Position numbers and translations under genes: made by a program. Below the pieces are notes generated by a model that did not search any database, had not been told where the DNA came from, and was given only the letters and a program-made list of their open reading frames with translations. Shown here in pieces: positions 1-7,433 of a stretch of DNA of 18,593 nt (position 1 is the first letter of the stretch; each line of letters opens with the position of its first letter). The DNA is from Fidelibacterota bacterium (GTDB lineage: Bacteria > Fidelibacterota > Marinisomatia > Marinisomatales > TCS55): NCBI GenBank assembly GCA_002701875.1, contig NZWI01000047.1, positions 6,902 to 25,494 on the forward strand. The letters are read 5' to 3'.

Positions 1-788
1 ATCATATTGCCAAATGAGTGATAAAGATCATTTGTATTTCCATCAGAAATTAGTTTTCCATTTACATGGCAGGTCATCCTTAAATCTAATTTTCCATTAT
101 TATCCCAAGCATCTTCTAGTTCATCAGGGGTAACCATATATGGACCAAAACTTGAAGCAAAATCTTTTCCTTTTGCAGGACCTAAACTTAATGGCATCTC
201 TTCGCGTTGTAAATTTCGAGAAGACCAATCATTAAGTATTGTATATCCAGCAATTACTTCTGCAGCATCGTTAGCTTTGATATTTGAACCTCCATCGCCA
301 ATAATAATAGCAAACTCAAGTTCAAAGTCTAATTCAGTTGTATTTGAAGGGTAAGGGATTTCTTGACCATGCCCATAGCAACAATTTGGATTAGAAAAAT
401 AGAAAATAGCAATTTTAAACCAATCAGGATGCATTTCTAATCCTCTTAGTTTTCTCGCTGCACGAACGTGCTGCTCGAAAGCATAAAAGTCTCGAAAAGA
501 AGGAGGGTTGATAATTGGAGGCAATATTTTCAAATCTGACTCAGCATGTGAAAATTTGGATAAATCACCATTTTGAACAGTTTCTTGCATTTCTTTTAAA
601 ATAGGAAAAAAATGATTCCATTCTTCCAGTGCAGTTTTTAGGTCATTGGGAATAGTAAGGAATTTGTCATTACCTTGATCTTGGTTGATCCACTCTGCCC
701 CTTTTCTAATATCTACAATGAAATCATTTACTTTGAATCCAAATAAGGGTTGTTCATTTTCATCTTTGATGTATGTCAATAATTTCAT
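1..788 (-). CDS. Fumarylacetoacetate hydrolase family protein, likely fumarylacetoacetase (3' end outside window)
   Basis: The first 262 residues are present; the C-terminus lies off the left edge. Fumarylacetoacetase cleaves fumarylacetoacetate to fumarate and acetoacetate, the last step of tyrosine degradation, in the cytoplasm. Visible family landmarks are the DFYAFEQH segment (Asp100 as metal ligand, His107 in the position of the catalytic His), the ELE metal-binding pair (Glu156, Glu158), NDWSSRNLQ with Asp187, and GPAKGKDF with Lys208. Their order and spacing match the animal FAH active site (known family), which favours true fumarylacetoacetase over the distant 2-keto-pentenoate hydratases of the same fold. 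The ATG is 22 bases after the dioxygenase stop, with only a weak AAGAAAG-like ribosome site. It is the last visible gene of the tyrosine operon. Substrate is inferred from context, because FAH-fold enzymes are diverse. Confidence 0.88.
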   Translation of the reverse strand, partial: MKLLTYIKDENEQPLFGFKVNDFIVDIRKGAEWINQDQGNDKFLTIPNDLKTALEEWNHFFPILKEMQETVQNGDLSKFSHAESDLKILPPIINPPSFRDFYAFEQHVRAARKLRGLEMHPDWFKIAIFYFSNPNCCYGHGQEIPYPSNTTELDFELEFAIIIGDGGSNIKANDAAEVIAGYTILNDWSSRNLQREEMPLSLGPAKGKDFASSFGPYMVTPDELEDAWDNNGKLDLRMTCHVNGKLISDGNTNDLYHSFGNM

Positions 789-810
789 TTTATAATAACT
801 TTCTTAAAGT

Positions 811-1899
811 TTATAGGTTTCCACGTAGGGCTTGCTCTTTTTCAATCGATTCAAATAATGCTTTAAAGTTTCCCTTACCGAAACTATTTGATCCCTTTCG
901 TTGAATGATTTCGTAAAAAAGGGTTGGTCTATCTTGGATGGGTTTAGTAAAAATTTGAAGCATATATCCATTTTCATCGGAATCGAGCAATATTCCTAGT
1001 TCAGCAAGGATATCAATATCTTCATCAAAATCCCCTATTCGGTTTTTTAATTTTTCATAATATGTTTTTGGCGTCTTTAATAATTCAACTCCATTAGATC
1101 TTAATTGTTTTACGGTACTAATTATATCTTTTGTTGACATCGCTACGTGTTGAATGCCAGGGCCATCATAAAATTCAACAAATTCCTGAATCTGTGATTT
1201 TTTAAGCCCTTCTGCTGGTTCATTAATGGGCATTTTTATTATTTCATTTTCATTTGCCATTACTATTGAACGTAAAGATGAAAATTCAGTAGAAAGATCT
1301 TTATCGTCCACACTCCAAAATCGATGCCACCCAAAAACTTTTTCATAAAACTTACAAGTTGGCTCCATTTCTCCATTTGGTTGATTGCCAACAACATGAT
1401 CGATATGAACCAAACCTGTTGGATTTGCAACAGTTTGTACATCCATAACTTGGTATCCAGGTAAAAATACCCCATTGTATTTTTCCCGCTCAACAAAAGT
1501 ATGAGTGGTATCGCCATAGGTTTTAATAGTTGCGATAATTGCTTCACCTTTTTCATCTTCAATCATTTTTGGTTTGGATACACTTTCAGCTCCACGATCT
1601 GTGGTTTCTCGCCATGCATTTTCAGTATTATCTACAGAAAAAGAGATATCTTTTACTCCATCACCATGCTTATCAATATGTTGACCAATTTCGGTTCCAG
1701 GAACAAGAGGAGAGCTTAATACGAATCGAATTTGATTTTGCTTCATCACATAGCTTACTTTATTGCGATTTCCAGTTTCGAGGCCTTGATAAGCAATTGG
1801 TTGAAACCCCAATGCTGATTGATAATAATGAGCTGCTTGCTTTGCGTTACTCACATAAAGTTCGCAATGATCAAAGGAGTTTATTTTAAAACTATTCAT
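811..1899 (-). CDS. hppD: 4-hydroxyphenylpyruvate dioxygenase
   Basis: Converts 4-hydroxyphenylpyruvate and O2 to homogentisate and CO2, the second step of tyrosine catabolism, in the cytoplasm. The 362-residue length is normal for the bacterial enzyme. It has two vicinal-oxygen-chelate halves: an N-terminal one opening with FDHCELYVSN (residues 9-18) and a C-terminal catalytic one from about residue 163. The three Fe(II) ligands are visible: His168 in HIDHVVGN, His251 in GPGIQHVAMST and Glu330 in LFYEIIQR. The C-terminal helix begins at GSNSFGKGNFKALFESIE, the typical HPPD signature that closes the active site. The ATG lies 7 bases past the stop of the upstream aminotransferase gene, which would supply its substrate. 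Nothing in the sequence looks damaged. Confidence 0.96.
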   Translation of the reverse strand: MNSFKINSFDHCELYVSNAKQAAHYYQSALGFQPIAYQGLETGNRNKVSYVMKQNQIRFVLSSPLVPGTEIGQHIDKHGDGVKDISFSVDNTENAWRETTDRGAESVSKPKMIEDEKGEAIIATIKTYGDTTHTFVEREKYNGVFLPGYQVMDVQTVANPTGLVHIDHVVGNQPNGEMEPTCKFYEKVFGWHRFWSVDDKDLSTEFSSLRSIVMANENEIIKMPINEPAEGLKKSQIQEFVEFYDGPGIQHVAMSTKDIISTVKQLRSNGVELLKTPKTYYEKLKNRIGDFDEDIDILAELGILLDSDENGYMLQIFTKPIQDRPTLFYEIIQRKGSNSFGKGNFKALFESIEKEQALRGNL

Positions 1900-1906
1900 A
1901 ATAAGC

Positions 1907-2998
1907 TCATAAATTAACGATAGATTCTAATTCAGAGATTAGTCTATTATTTTGTTCTTCAGTCCCAATAGATATTCGAATACAATTAGCCCATCCAAAG
2001 GGTGATAGGTTTCTAACAATAATTCCTTTTTGCAAAAGTGCATCTGTAATATAATTCGCCTTTTTTTGAGATTTCCAAACTGTTGTAATAAAATTTGTTA
2101 CGGACGGAATTGTTATAATATTAAGTTTTGAAAAATTCGACTCTAGAAATTCATAGCCAACTCGATTTAACATTAATGTCTTATGTAAAAAATCTTTATC
2201 ACCCATTGCGGCAATTCCTGCTACCATTGCAATCAGCGATGGCTCAAAAGGCTCTTTAACTTTCATTAAGTTATTGATAAGCCTATCATGTGCAAATCCA
2301 TATCCAATCCTAAGACCAGCAAGTCCATAGGCTTTCGAGAAAGTTCGTAGAGTAATAACATTATCATAGCGATAGTTCATAGAATCGGGATAGTTTTTTT
2401 TTGATTGTGCATATTCAAAATATGCTTCATCCAAAATGATTAAGACTCTTTCTGGGATATCCGAGTAGAATGCATCGAATTCCTCTTTTGTGATATATGT
2501 TCCCATTGGGTTATCTGGGTTCGCTATATAAATTATTTTTGTCTGATTATTAAGTTCATTTAACATGGATTTTAGATCATACCGATAATTTTTCATGGGG
2601 ACCCAATGGACTTTTTTCCCTGATGCATTGGCTAAAACGCGAAATCCGATAAACGAATTACTAGCAGATATCAATTCATCGTTACCCATTAAGAAAGTTC
2701 GAATGATAGTAGACATAATACCTTCGCTGCCAGCACCTAGGATAACATTCTCCATTTTTATATTAAATGCTTTAGCAAGCTTATTTCTTAGATTATATCC
2801 AGAAGCGTCAGGATATCGATGAAGTTTTTTTAGAGATTTTTCTATTTCTATCAGTGCTTTGGGAGATGGACCAATAGGATTTTCATTGGAAGCTAATTTA
2901 TCAATATCCTCCAGGCCCAAATCTCGCTGGACTTCTTCAATGGGTTTCCCTGGAACATAATTTTTTAACTTTTCAATATATGATGGCACTAATGGCAT
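1907..2998 (-). CDS. HisC-family PLP-dependent aminotransferase, probably aromatic (tyrosine) aminotransferase
   Basis: A class-II, fold-type I aminotransferase of 363 residues in the histidinol-phosphate aminotransferase family. Seen: LASNENPIGPSP near residues 35-46, the cofactor-binding ANPDNPMGT (159-167), LDEAYFEY with Asp190 and Tyr193, the Schiff-base Lys222 in TFSKAYGLAGLRIGY, and the carboxylate-binding Arg341 in RISIGTEEQN. HisC-family enzymes often act on aromatic amino acids. Here the gene sits between an Lrp regulator and HPPD rather than in a his operon, so I infer tyrosine to 4-hydroxyphenylpyruvate as its main reaction. A role in histidine synthesis cannot be excluded, since no other hisC is in view. 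Its ATG overlaps the regulator stop codon as TAATG, indicating translational coupling. Confidence 0.9.
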   Translation of the reverse strand: MPLVPSYIEKLKNYVPGKPIEEVQRDLGLEDIDKLASNENPIGPSPKALIEIEKSLKKLHRYPDASGYNLRNKLAKAFNIKMENVILGAGSEGIMSTIIRTFLMGNDELISASNSFIGFRVLANASGKKVHWVPMKNYRYDLKSMLNELNNQTKIIYIANPDNPMGTYITKEEFDAFYSDIPERVLIILDEAYFEYAQSKKNYPDSMNYRYDNVITLRTFSKAYGLAGLRIGYGFAHDRLINNLMKVKEPFEPSLIAMVAGIAAMGDKDFLHKTLMLNRVGYEFLESNFSKLNIITIPSVTNFITTVWKSQKKANYITDALLQKGIIVRNLSPFGWANCIRISIGTEEQNNRLISELESIVNL

Positions 2999-3456
2999 TA
3001 CAATGGCAATTGAGTTTTGTGCTTAAATGTTGATAACACGACGGATGTTTTTAAATGCTGAACATTAGCTAACGCTGAAAGTCCATGTAAAATTAATTCA
3101 TCATAATGAGGAATGTCACGTGTTGCTATTTTAAGTAGAAAATCACCTTCGCCAGTAATGTGATGGCATTCTAATACTTCTTCAATTCCTGATATTGATT
3201 TAAAAAAATCATCGACTGGAGTTGCGCCATGCCTGGCTAATTTGACTTCAACAAAAGTTATACAGGTATAGCCTGCTTTCTTTGAATTCAATAGAGTAGT
3301 ATACCTATCGATTAATCCACTTGATTCAAGTTTTTTTACACGCTCTAATGTGCTTGAAGGAGATAGCTTGACACGTTTCGAAAGTTCAGAATTTGTTATA
3401 CGAGCATTATCTTGAAGTTCTTCTAATATAACTTTGTCTGTATGATCAATTTTCAT
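2998..3456 (-). CDS. Lrp/AsnC family transcriptional regulator
   Basis: A 152-residue DNA-binding regulator of the usual Lrp/AsnC length. Residues 1-55 are the N-terminal helix-turn-helix domain (opening with DHTDKVILEELQDNARITNSELSKRVKLS in two conserved blocks, followed by TLERVKKLESSGLI). Residues about 65-145 are the RAM effector-binding domain, including the conserved GEGDFLLKI stretch. Family members sense amino acids and form dimers up to octamers or hexadecamers. The gene is first in the tyrosine-degradation operon and is divergent from sfsA, so I infer that it senses an aromatic amino acid or pathway intermediate and controls this operon and itself. There is no clear Shine-Dalgarno sequence. 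An inverted repeat lies 9-30 bases upstream of the ATG. The stop codon overlaps the aminotransferase start. Confidence 0.93.
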   Translation of the reverse strand: MKIDHTDKVILEELQDNARITNSELSKRVKLSPSSTLERVKKLESSGLIDRYTTLLNSKKAGYTCITFVEVKLARHGATPVDDFFKSISGIEEVLECHHITGEGDFLLKIATRDIPHYDELILHGLSALANVQHLKTSVVLSTFKHKTQLPL

Positions 3457-3464
3457 TATAATAT

Positions 3465-3519
3465 TTGTAATTATTTAATATTACAAAAGAAAATATAATA
3501 AATATTTAATATAACAAAA
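3465..3519. promoter_or_regulatory. Candidate Lrp-type operator in the lrp/sfsA divergent gap
   Basis: The 15-mer TTTAATATTACAAAA (3474-3488) recurs as TTTAATATAACAAAA (3505-3519) with one mismatch and an offset of 31 bp, about three helical turns. The first copy overlaps an inverted repeat, TTGTAAT (3465-3471) and ATTACAA (3480-3486), with an 8-base spacer. In-phase AT-rich sites next to the regulator's own start are what Lrp/AsnC autoregulation usually looks like. Two TATAAT hexamers (3528-3533 and 3536-3541) could be -10 boxes toward sfsA, but I see no good -35 partner. The gap is very AT-rich, so some of this could be chance. Confidence 0.45.
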
Positions 3520-3585
3520 TATTATTCTATAATCATATAATCCTTAAGAAGATTATGATTCTGATATTAATTTCTTAGCTGGCAA

Positions 3586-4299
3586 ATGACTATTAAAGGC
3601 CCATTAATCTCAGGCAGTTTTATTGAGCGTCCTAATCGATTTATTACTTTGGTTAATATTAATGGGAAAATAGTCCGTTCTCATCTGCCGGATCCCGGAC
3701 GGTTAAAAGAACTGTTGATTCCAGGAGTAGAAGTTCTTTTAAGACCCGCATCAAACTTACTTAAAAGAAAAACGAAATATTCAACTGTTATGGTTCGCTT
3801 TGAGGGGAAACTTATATCATTGGTTTCGACGTTGCCCAATCAATTTGTTATGGAGTCTATAACAAACAATATTTTACCAATGTTTAAAAAGTATAAAATA
3901 ATTAGGCCTGAAATACCTTATGGGAACCATCGCTTTGATTTTTTATTAAATGATTATGAAGATTCTACATTTTACTTAGAGGTAAAATCTGTGACTTACG
4001 TTAAAAACGGATTGGCACAATTCCCTGATGCTATCACATCAAGAGGTACTCGACATGTGGGTGCTTTGGCAAAATTGACGCAAAGTGGAATTAAAACAGG
4101 TATTTTATTTGTTTGTCAAAGAGATGACCCGATTAGTTTTGCACCTATGTGGGATAGAGATCCTACTTTTTCTAATGCACTATTCGAAGCATCTAAGATT
4201 GGTGTCAATATTTGGTGTATCTCAACAAAAGTAACGGAAACTGAAATGACATTTAAGAAAGAAATTCCTGTAAATTTGGAACCACCTATATCAGATTAA
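3586..4299 (+). CDS. sfsA: SfsA family protein (sugar fermentation stimulation protein homolog)
   Basis: The 237 residues match SfsA in length and motifs: RSHLPDPGRLKELL (31-44), RFDFLL with Asp118, LEVKSVT with Glu132 and Lys134, and FPDAITSRGTRH (146-157). The Asp...Glu-x-Lys arrangement is the PD-(D/E)xK nuclease-like core of the family; the N-terminal part is an OB-like domain. In E. coli SfsA was named for an effect on maltose metabolism genes and binds DNA, but its cellular role is still poorly defined. It is the first plus-strand gene, divergent from the lrp operon. The ATG lacks a clear Shine-Dalgarno sequence. The next gene begins about six bases after its stop, so the two are probably co-transcribed. 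Confidence 0.93.
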   Translation: MTIKGPLISGSFIERPNRFITLVNINGKIVRSHLPDPGRLKELLIPGVEVLLRPASNLLKRKTKYSTVMVRFEGKLISLVSTLPNQFVMESITNNILPMFKKYKIIRPEIPYGNHRFDFLLNDYEDSTFYLEVKSVTYVKNGLAQFPDAITSRGTRHVGALAKLTQSGIKTGILFVCQRDDPISFAPMWDRDPTFSNALFEASKIGVNIWCISTKVTETEMTFKKEIPVNLEPPISD

Positions 4300-4305
4300 T
4301 TTAGT

Positions 4306-5976
4306 TTGCAATACCTAACAATTAACAAATATTTTTTGAAATTCTTTGGGATATTATGTATCTCATTAATTATTTATTCCTGTGCTGCAGTCTCTCCTCC
4401 TAGAGGTGGTCCGGAAGATAAAGATCCTCCTGAGTTAGTTGCATCGGATCCAGAGGAAGGTTCGCTCAGATTCAAAGGTGGTGAAGTAAAATTAATTTTT
4501 TCAGAGTACATTGATGAGAAATCAATTAACTCAGCAATTCAAATATCTCCTTTATTAGATCCACCAGTTGAAATTATATATAATGATGATGAGATTACTC
4601 TTGTTTTTCCCGAAGAATTATTATCTAATCAAACCTATGTGGTTACAATTAATCGAAATTTAAAAGATGAGCGAAAAGTAGCATTAAAACAATCTATTCA
4701 AATTGCATTTAGTACAGGAAACGTGATTGACGAGGGTGAGATAAAAGGGCAAATATATGGTGAGGATAAGTATGCTGCTCATCTATGGAAACTAGCAAAT
4801 GGCTTTATTGATTCTATATTTATAACTGAACCTCTTTATGTATCTGAAGCTAACGATCAAGGATTCTTCAGTTTTAAATATCTTTCTCCTGGAGATTATG
4901 TGCTAATAGGCTTAGATCGAAATGCAGCCGGCTCAGCTTTGGTACCTCAGCGAATGGCATATGGTGTAAGTCCTCAAAAAATATATTCAATTAAAAGAGA
5001 TAGTGCAATTTCTGGAGTATCGATTCGTCCTATTCGTGAGATACCTCAGTTAAAATTAACATATGGAGAATGGGTAGGAAGAAAATGGGGTTGGATCAAT
5101 TTCAATCGGGAAATGGAAGAACCTGTCTTTGAAGGGGTAAAGCTGATTGATTCGGATCAAAAGGTGATCATGCCTGAATTAAAACAAGATTTAGATGATA
5201 AAAAGAAATTTCTGATAATTTCGCCAGATACGTTATCAATCGGCAAATCGGCATTTATGATAGATAAAGTATTGATAAATGAAAAAGTTGAACTTGAGGA
5301 TGCAAAAATAAGTTTTAGAACAGTAACTAAAACAGACACATCTAATTTAGAAATTCTTAAGCCAAAATCATCAACATCAATCAGATTAGATAAAGATGGA
5401 GGCCCAGATTTTCCAATTATTTTTTCAAAACCGATTATGGAATTTTCAGATTCTTCATTTATGGTAGTTGCAGATTCAGATACTACTATAGCAAAACTTG
5501 AATGGATTAATCCAACTACCTTACTATTTAAACCTTCTGATGGATGGGCCGAGAAAAAAGATTATGAACTAATAACTGTTTCTTCTGAATTAATACCAAT
5601 AGAAGGGCAATCCTTCAAAGATTCATTATTATATCTAAATATAAAGTCAGGGAAGAAAATAGGATACGGAGGTTTAAAAGGCTCTATTGAATTAGATTCA
5701 AAATTGGGGTTGATTGAATTACAAAGTCTGAAAAATAAAAAAGAAATCTTCCGTTCTAGTGTAAATTCTAATAATCATTTTGAGTTTAAAAAAATACCTG
5801 AAGGGTCTTATTCTTTAATGGTTATAAATGATATTAATAAAGATGGTATTTATAATTATGGTTCTGTTTTTCCATTTAAGGCTAGTGAGTGGTTTTACAG
5901 CCATTCAGACACATTTAAAGTTCGAGCTAATTGGGATATTGATTTAGGAAATATAGATTTATTAGGGGAGAAATAA
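4306..5976 (+). CDS. Outer-membrane-type lipoprotein with Ig-like (Big_5) domain
   Basis: A 556-residue exported lipoprotein. The N-terminus is hydrophobic and ends in the lipobox IIYSC, with Cys26 as the acylated residue. It is followed by the Pro/Gly-rich linker SPPRGGPEDKDPPE, typical of FCB lipoproteins. Residues about 40-140 form a SbsA-like Ig domain (LVASDPEEGS, VKLIFSEYIDE, TYVVTINRNLKD). Two later segments (about 147-205 and 455-550) resemble carboxypeptidase-regulatory-like beta-sandwiches ending in FKYLSPGDYVLIG and FKKIPEGSYSLMV. The exact role is unknown; homologous proteins are usually annotated only as Ig-like lipoproteins. No ATG or GTG precedes the signal peptide. The start is TTG at 4306, or possibly TTG at 4336, which gives a shorter n-region; neither has a convincing ribosome site. 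It lies between sfsA and manC. Confidence 0.85.
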   Translation: MQYLTINKYFLKFFGILCISLIIYSCAAVSPPRGGPEDKDPPELVASDPEEGSLRFKGGEVKLIFSEYIDEKSINSAIQISPLLDPPVEIIYNDDEITLVFPEELLSNQTYVVTINRNLKDERKVALKQSIQIAFSTGNVIDEGEIKGQIYGEDKYAAHLWKLANGFIDSIFITEPLYVSEANDQGFFSFKYLSPGDYVLIGLDRNAAGSALVPQRMAYGVSPQKIYSIKRDSAISGVSIRPIREIPQLKLTYGEWVGRKWGWINFNREMEEPVFEGVKLIDSDQKVIMPELKQDLDDKKKFLIISPDTLSIGKSAFMIDKVLINEKVELEDAKISFRTVTKTDTSNLEILKPKSSTSIRLDKDGGPDFPIIFSKPIMEFSDSSFMVVADSDTTIAKLEWINPTTLLFKPSDGWAEKKDYELITVSSELIPIEGQSFKDSLLYLNIKSGKKIGYGGLKGSIELDSKLGLIELQSLKNKKEIFRSSVNSNNHFEFKKIPEGSYSLMVINDINKDGIYNYGSVFPFKASEWFYSHSDTFKVRANWDIDLGNIDLLGEK

Positions 5977-5980
5977 TTTT

Positions 5981-7039
5981 ATGTATGCAGTAATAATGGC
6001 TGGTGGTCGTGGTACAAGGTTTTGGCCATCAAGCAGAAAAGCGAAACCAAAACAACTATTAAATGTTTTTGGTAATGAGACCATGTTACAAATCACAATC
6101 AATCGGATGAAAAAATTAAAATGTGTCGAAGATATTATTATTATAACTGGAGAAGATTTGGCACCCCAGATACGCAAAACTATCAAAGGGGTAAAATCAA
6201 AAAATATTATTACAGAACCATCAGGAAAAAACACTGCTCCTGCAATTGGCTTAGCGGCGTTACATATCAAGAATATTAACAAAGATGCCGTAATGGGTAT
6301 TTTTCCAGCAGATCATTTAGTAGTTGGTGCTCAAAAATTTGCTAGGGCGATTCGTTCTTCTATACAATTAGCAAATAAAGATCAAAAATTAGTTACAATC
6401 GGAATAAACCCAACCTATCCTTCAACTGGATATGGATATATTCAGTATGATATGAAAAATGCAAAGAATCACTTAAATGGATTTCATGTCAAGACTTTTG
6501 CAGAAAAACCTCATGAAAAGTTGGCGAAACGATTTCTTAAAAGTGGTGATTTTCTATGGAATGGTGGAATGTTTGTTTGGAAAGTAAAATCTTTATTTGA
6601 TCATCTAGCATTGTTGATGCCTGAATTAAATGAGCAATTGAAAAGAATTGAAAAAAGAATTGAAATAAAACAAGATTATGATAATATATGGAAAAATATA
6701 AAATCGGAATCCATCGATTATGGTATTTTAGAAAAGTCAGATGATATTTATGTTATAAAAGCTGAATTTGAATGGAATGATGTTGGATCTTGGAATTCTG
6801 TTTATGATTTATCTCCCAAAACAAAAGAGGATAATGTAGTTCGGGGCAATGGGATAGTATTAAATGGGGAAAGAAATCTTGTACAATCTGAAAATCACTT
6901 TACTGCTTTAGTGGGTATTAGTGACTTGGTTGTAGTTCATACTGAAGATGCGACTCTAATTATTCCAAAAAATAAAGTCGAGAGTATTAAGGAATTAGTT
7001 GATTATTTAAATAAGAATAATAAGAAAGACCTTTTATAA
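5981..7039 (+). CDS. manC: Mannose-1-phosphate guanylyltransferase (monofunctional)
   Basis: Forms GDP-mannose from mannose-1-phosphate and GTP in the cytoplasm, feeding glycan and exopolysaccharide synthesis. At 352 residues it has only the nucleotidyltransferase domain and a short left-handed beta-helix tail; the isomerase domain of bifunctional ManC/AlgA (about 470 residues) is absent. Motifs seen: AGGRGTRFWPSS (7-18), with the PKQLL block just after it, ITEPSGKNTAPAIG, FPADH for metal/nucleotide binding, STGYGYIQ, FAEKP, FLWNGGMFVW, SIDYGILEKS and WNDVGSW. A good ribosome site, AGGGGAG at 5964-5970, precedes the ATG by 10 bases and lies inside the 3' end of the lipoprotein gene. No other glycan genes adjoin it. 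Confidence 0.94.
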   Translation: MYAVIMAGGRGTRFWPSSRKAKPKQLLNVFGNETMLQITINRMKKLKCVEDIIIITGEDLAPQIRKTIKGVKSKNIITEPSGKNTAPAIGLAALHIKNINKDAVMGIFPADHLVVGAQKFARAIRSSIQLANKDQKLVTIGINPTYPSTGYGYIQYDMKNAKNHLNGFHVKTFAEKPHEKLAKRFLKSGDFLWNGGMFVWKVKSLFDHLALLMPELNEQLKRIEKRIEIKQDYDNIWKNIKSESIDYGILEKSDDIYVIKAEFEWNDVGSWNSVYDLSPKTKEDNVVRGNGIVLNGERNLVQSENHFTALVGISDLVVVHTEDATLIIPKNKVESIKELVDYLNKNNKKDLL

Positions 7040-7041
7040 CT

Positions 7042-7314
7042 ATTAAGACGAAAATTAAAAAGGAACAGATTTTAGATCTCTTTGAACAATTAGCAGAAAA
7101 AATGGAGATTAATATTGTTCATGGGAAAGGTGATTTTATTGGAGGTATGTGTTCAATTAATGATGAATCATTTCTTGTTTTGAATAAAAGGAAGCCTATT
7201 GATCAGCGATTGAATATTCTGGCAATTGAATTCACAAAAATAAATTTAAAAAATATTTATTTATCTCCTATCCTTCGTGAATTCATTTCAAATTCACAAC
7301 AAGGACTGTTTTAG
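7042..7314 (+). CDS. Small conserved-looking cytosolic protein of unknown function (start uncertain)
   Basis: I do not recognise a named family. The first ATG is at 7102 (70 residues: GKGDFIGGMCSIND, FLVLNKRKPIDQRLNILA, PILREFIS). The same frame is open upstream to a stop at 7021-7023, and those codons encode a sensible amphipathic helix (KEQILDLFEQLAEKM), so translation probably begins earlier. No ATG, GTG or TTG is available there. I place the start at ATT 7042, two bases after the manC stop, which gives 90 residues. ATT 7069, preceded by AAGGA at 7060-7064, is an alternative but with very short spacing. No signal peptide or membrane segment is present. It is most likely translated by reinitiation after manC. 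The gene is real with fair confidence; its exact N-terminus is not settled. Confidence 0.62.
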   Translation: MKTKIKKEQILDLFEQLAEKMEINIVHGKGDFIGGMCSINDESFLVLNKRKPIDQRLNILAIEFTKINLKNIYLSPILREFISNSQQGLF

Positions 7315-7360
7315 CCCATTTTCATATTTATTTACTTGATATAAAGCCATTTAAATCGTT

Positions 7361-7413
7361 ACAATTCAGCCTACTATTTTTTTATCCGAGGTAGTAAGAC
7401 AAAACTGAATTGT
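7361..7413 (+). promoter_or_regulatory. Structured leader upstream of the EF-G-like gene
   Basis: A perfect 9-bp inverted repeat, ACAATTCAG (7361-7369) and CTGAATTGT (7405-7413), encloses a second shorter stem, TACTA (7372-7376) with TAGTA (7392-7396), whose loop contains a T-run. The element ends about 20 bases before the ATG at 7434, and a ribosome site AAAGG (7423-7427) lies just outside it. It may be a 5'-UTR element acting on the EF-G-like gene or a protein-binding palindrome. It is not a typical terminator, because no T-run follows the outer stem. I recognise no known riboswitch. Confidence 0.35.
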
Positions 7414-7433
7414 TATAATTTTAAAGGTATAAT

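Noticed and set aside
1501..1889. Plus-strand open frames opposite the HPPD gene.
   Set aside because: HPPD is intact with all iron ligands; the opposite frames have no family resemblance or ribosome sites.
3529..3560. Imperfect hairpin upstream of sfsA (ATAATC at 3537-3542 with GATTAT at 3551-3556).
   Set aside because: The stem is only six A/T-rich pairs, has no T-run, and lies in very AT-rich DNA where such repeats arise by chance.
7414..7419. TATAAT as a -10 box for the EF-G-like gene.
   Set aside because: Transcription would begin about 8 bases before the ATG and exclude or cramp the AAGG site, and there is no -35 hexamer at proper spacing.
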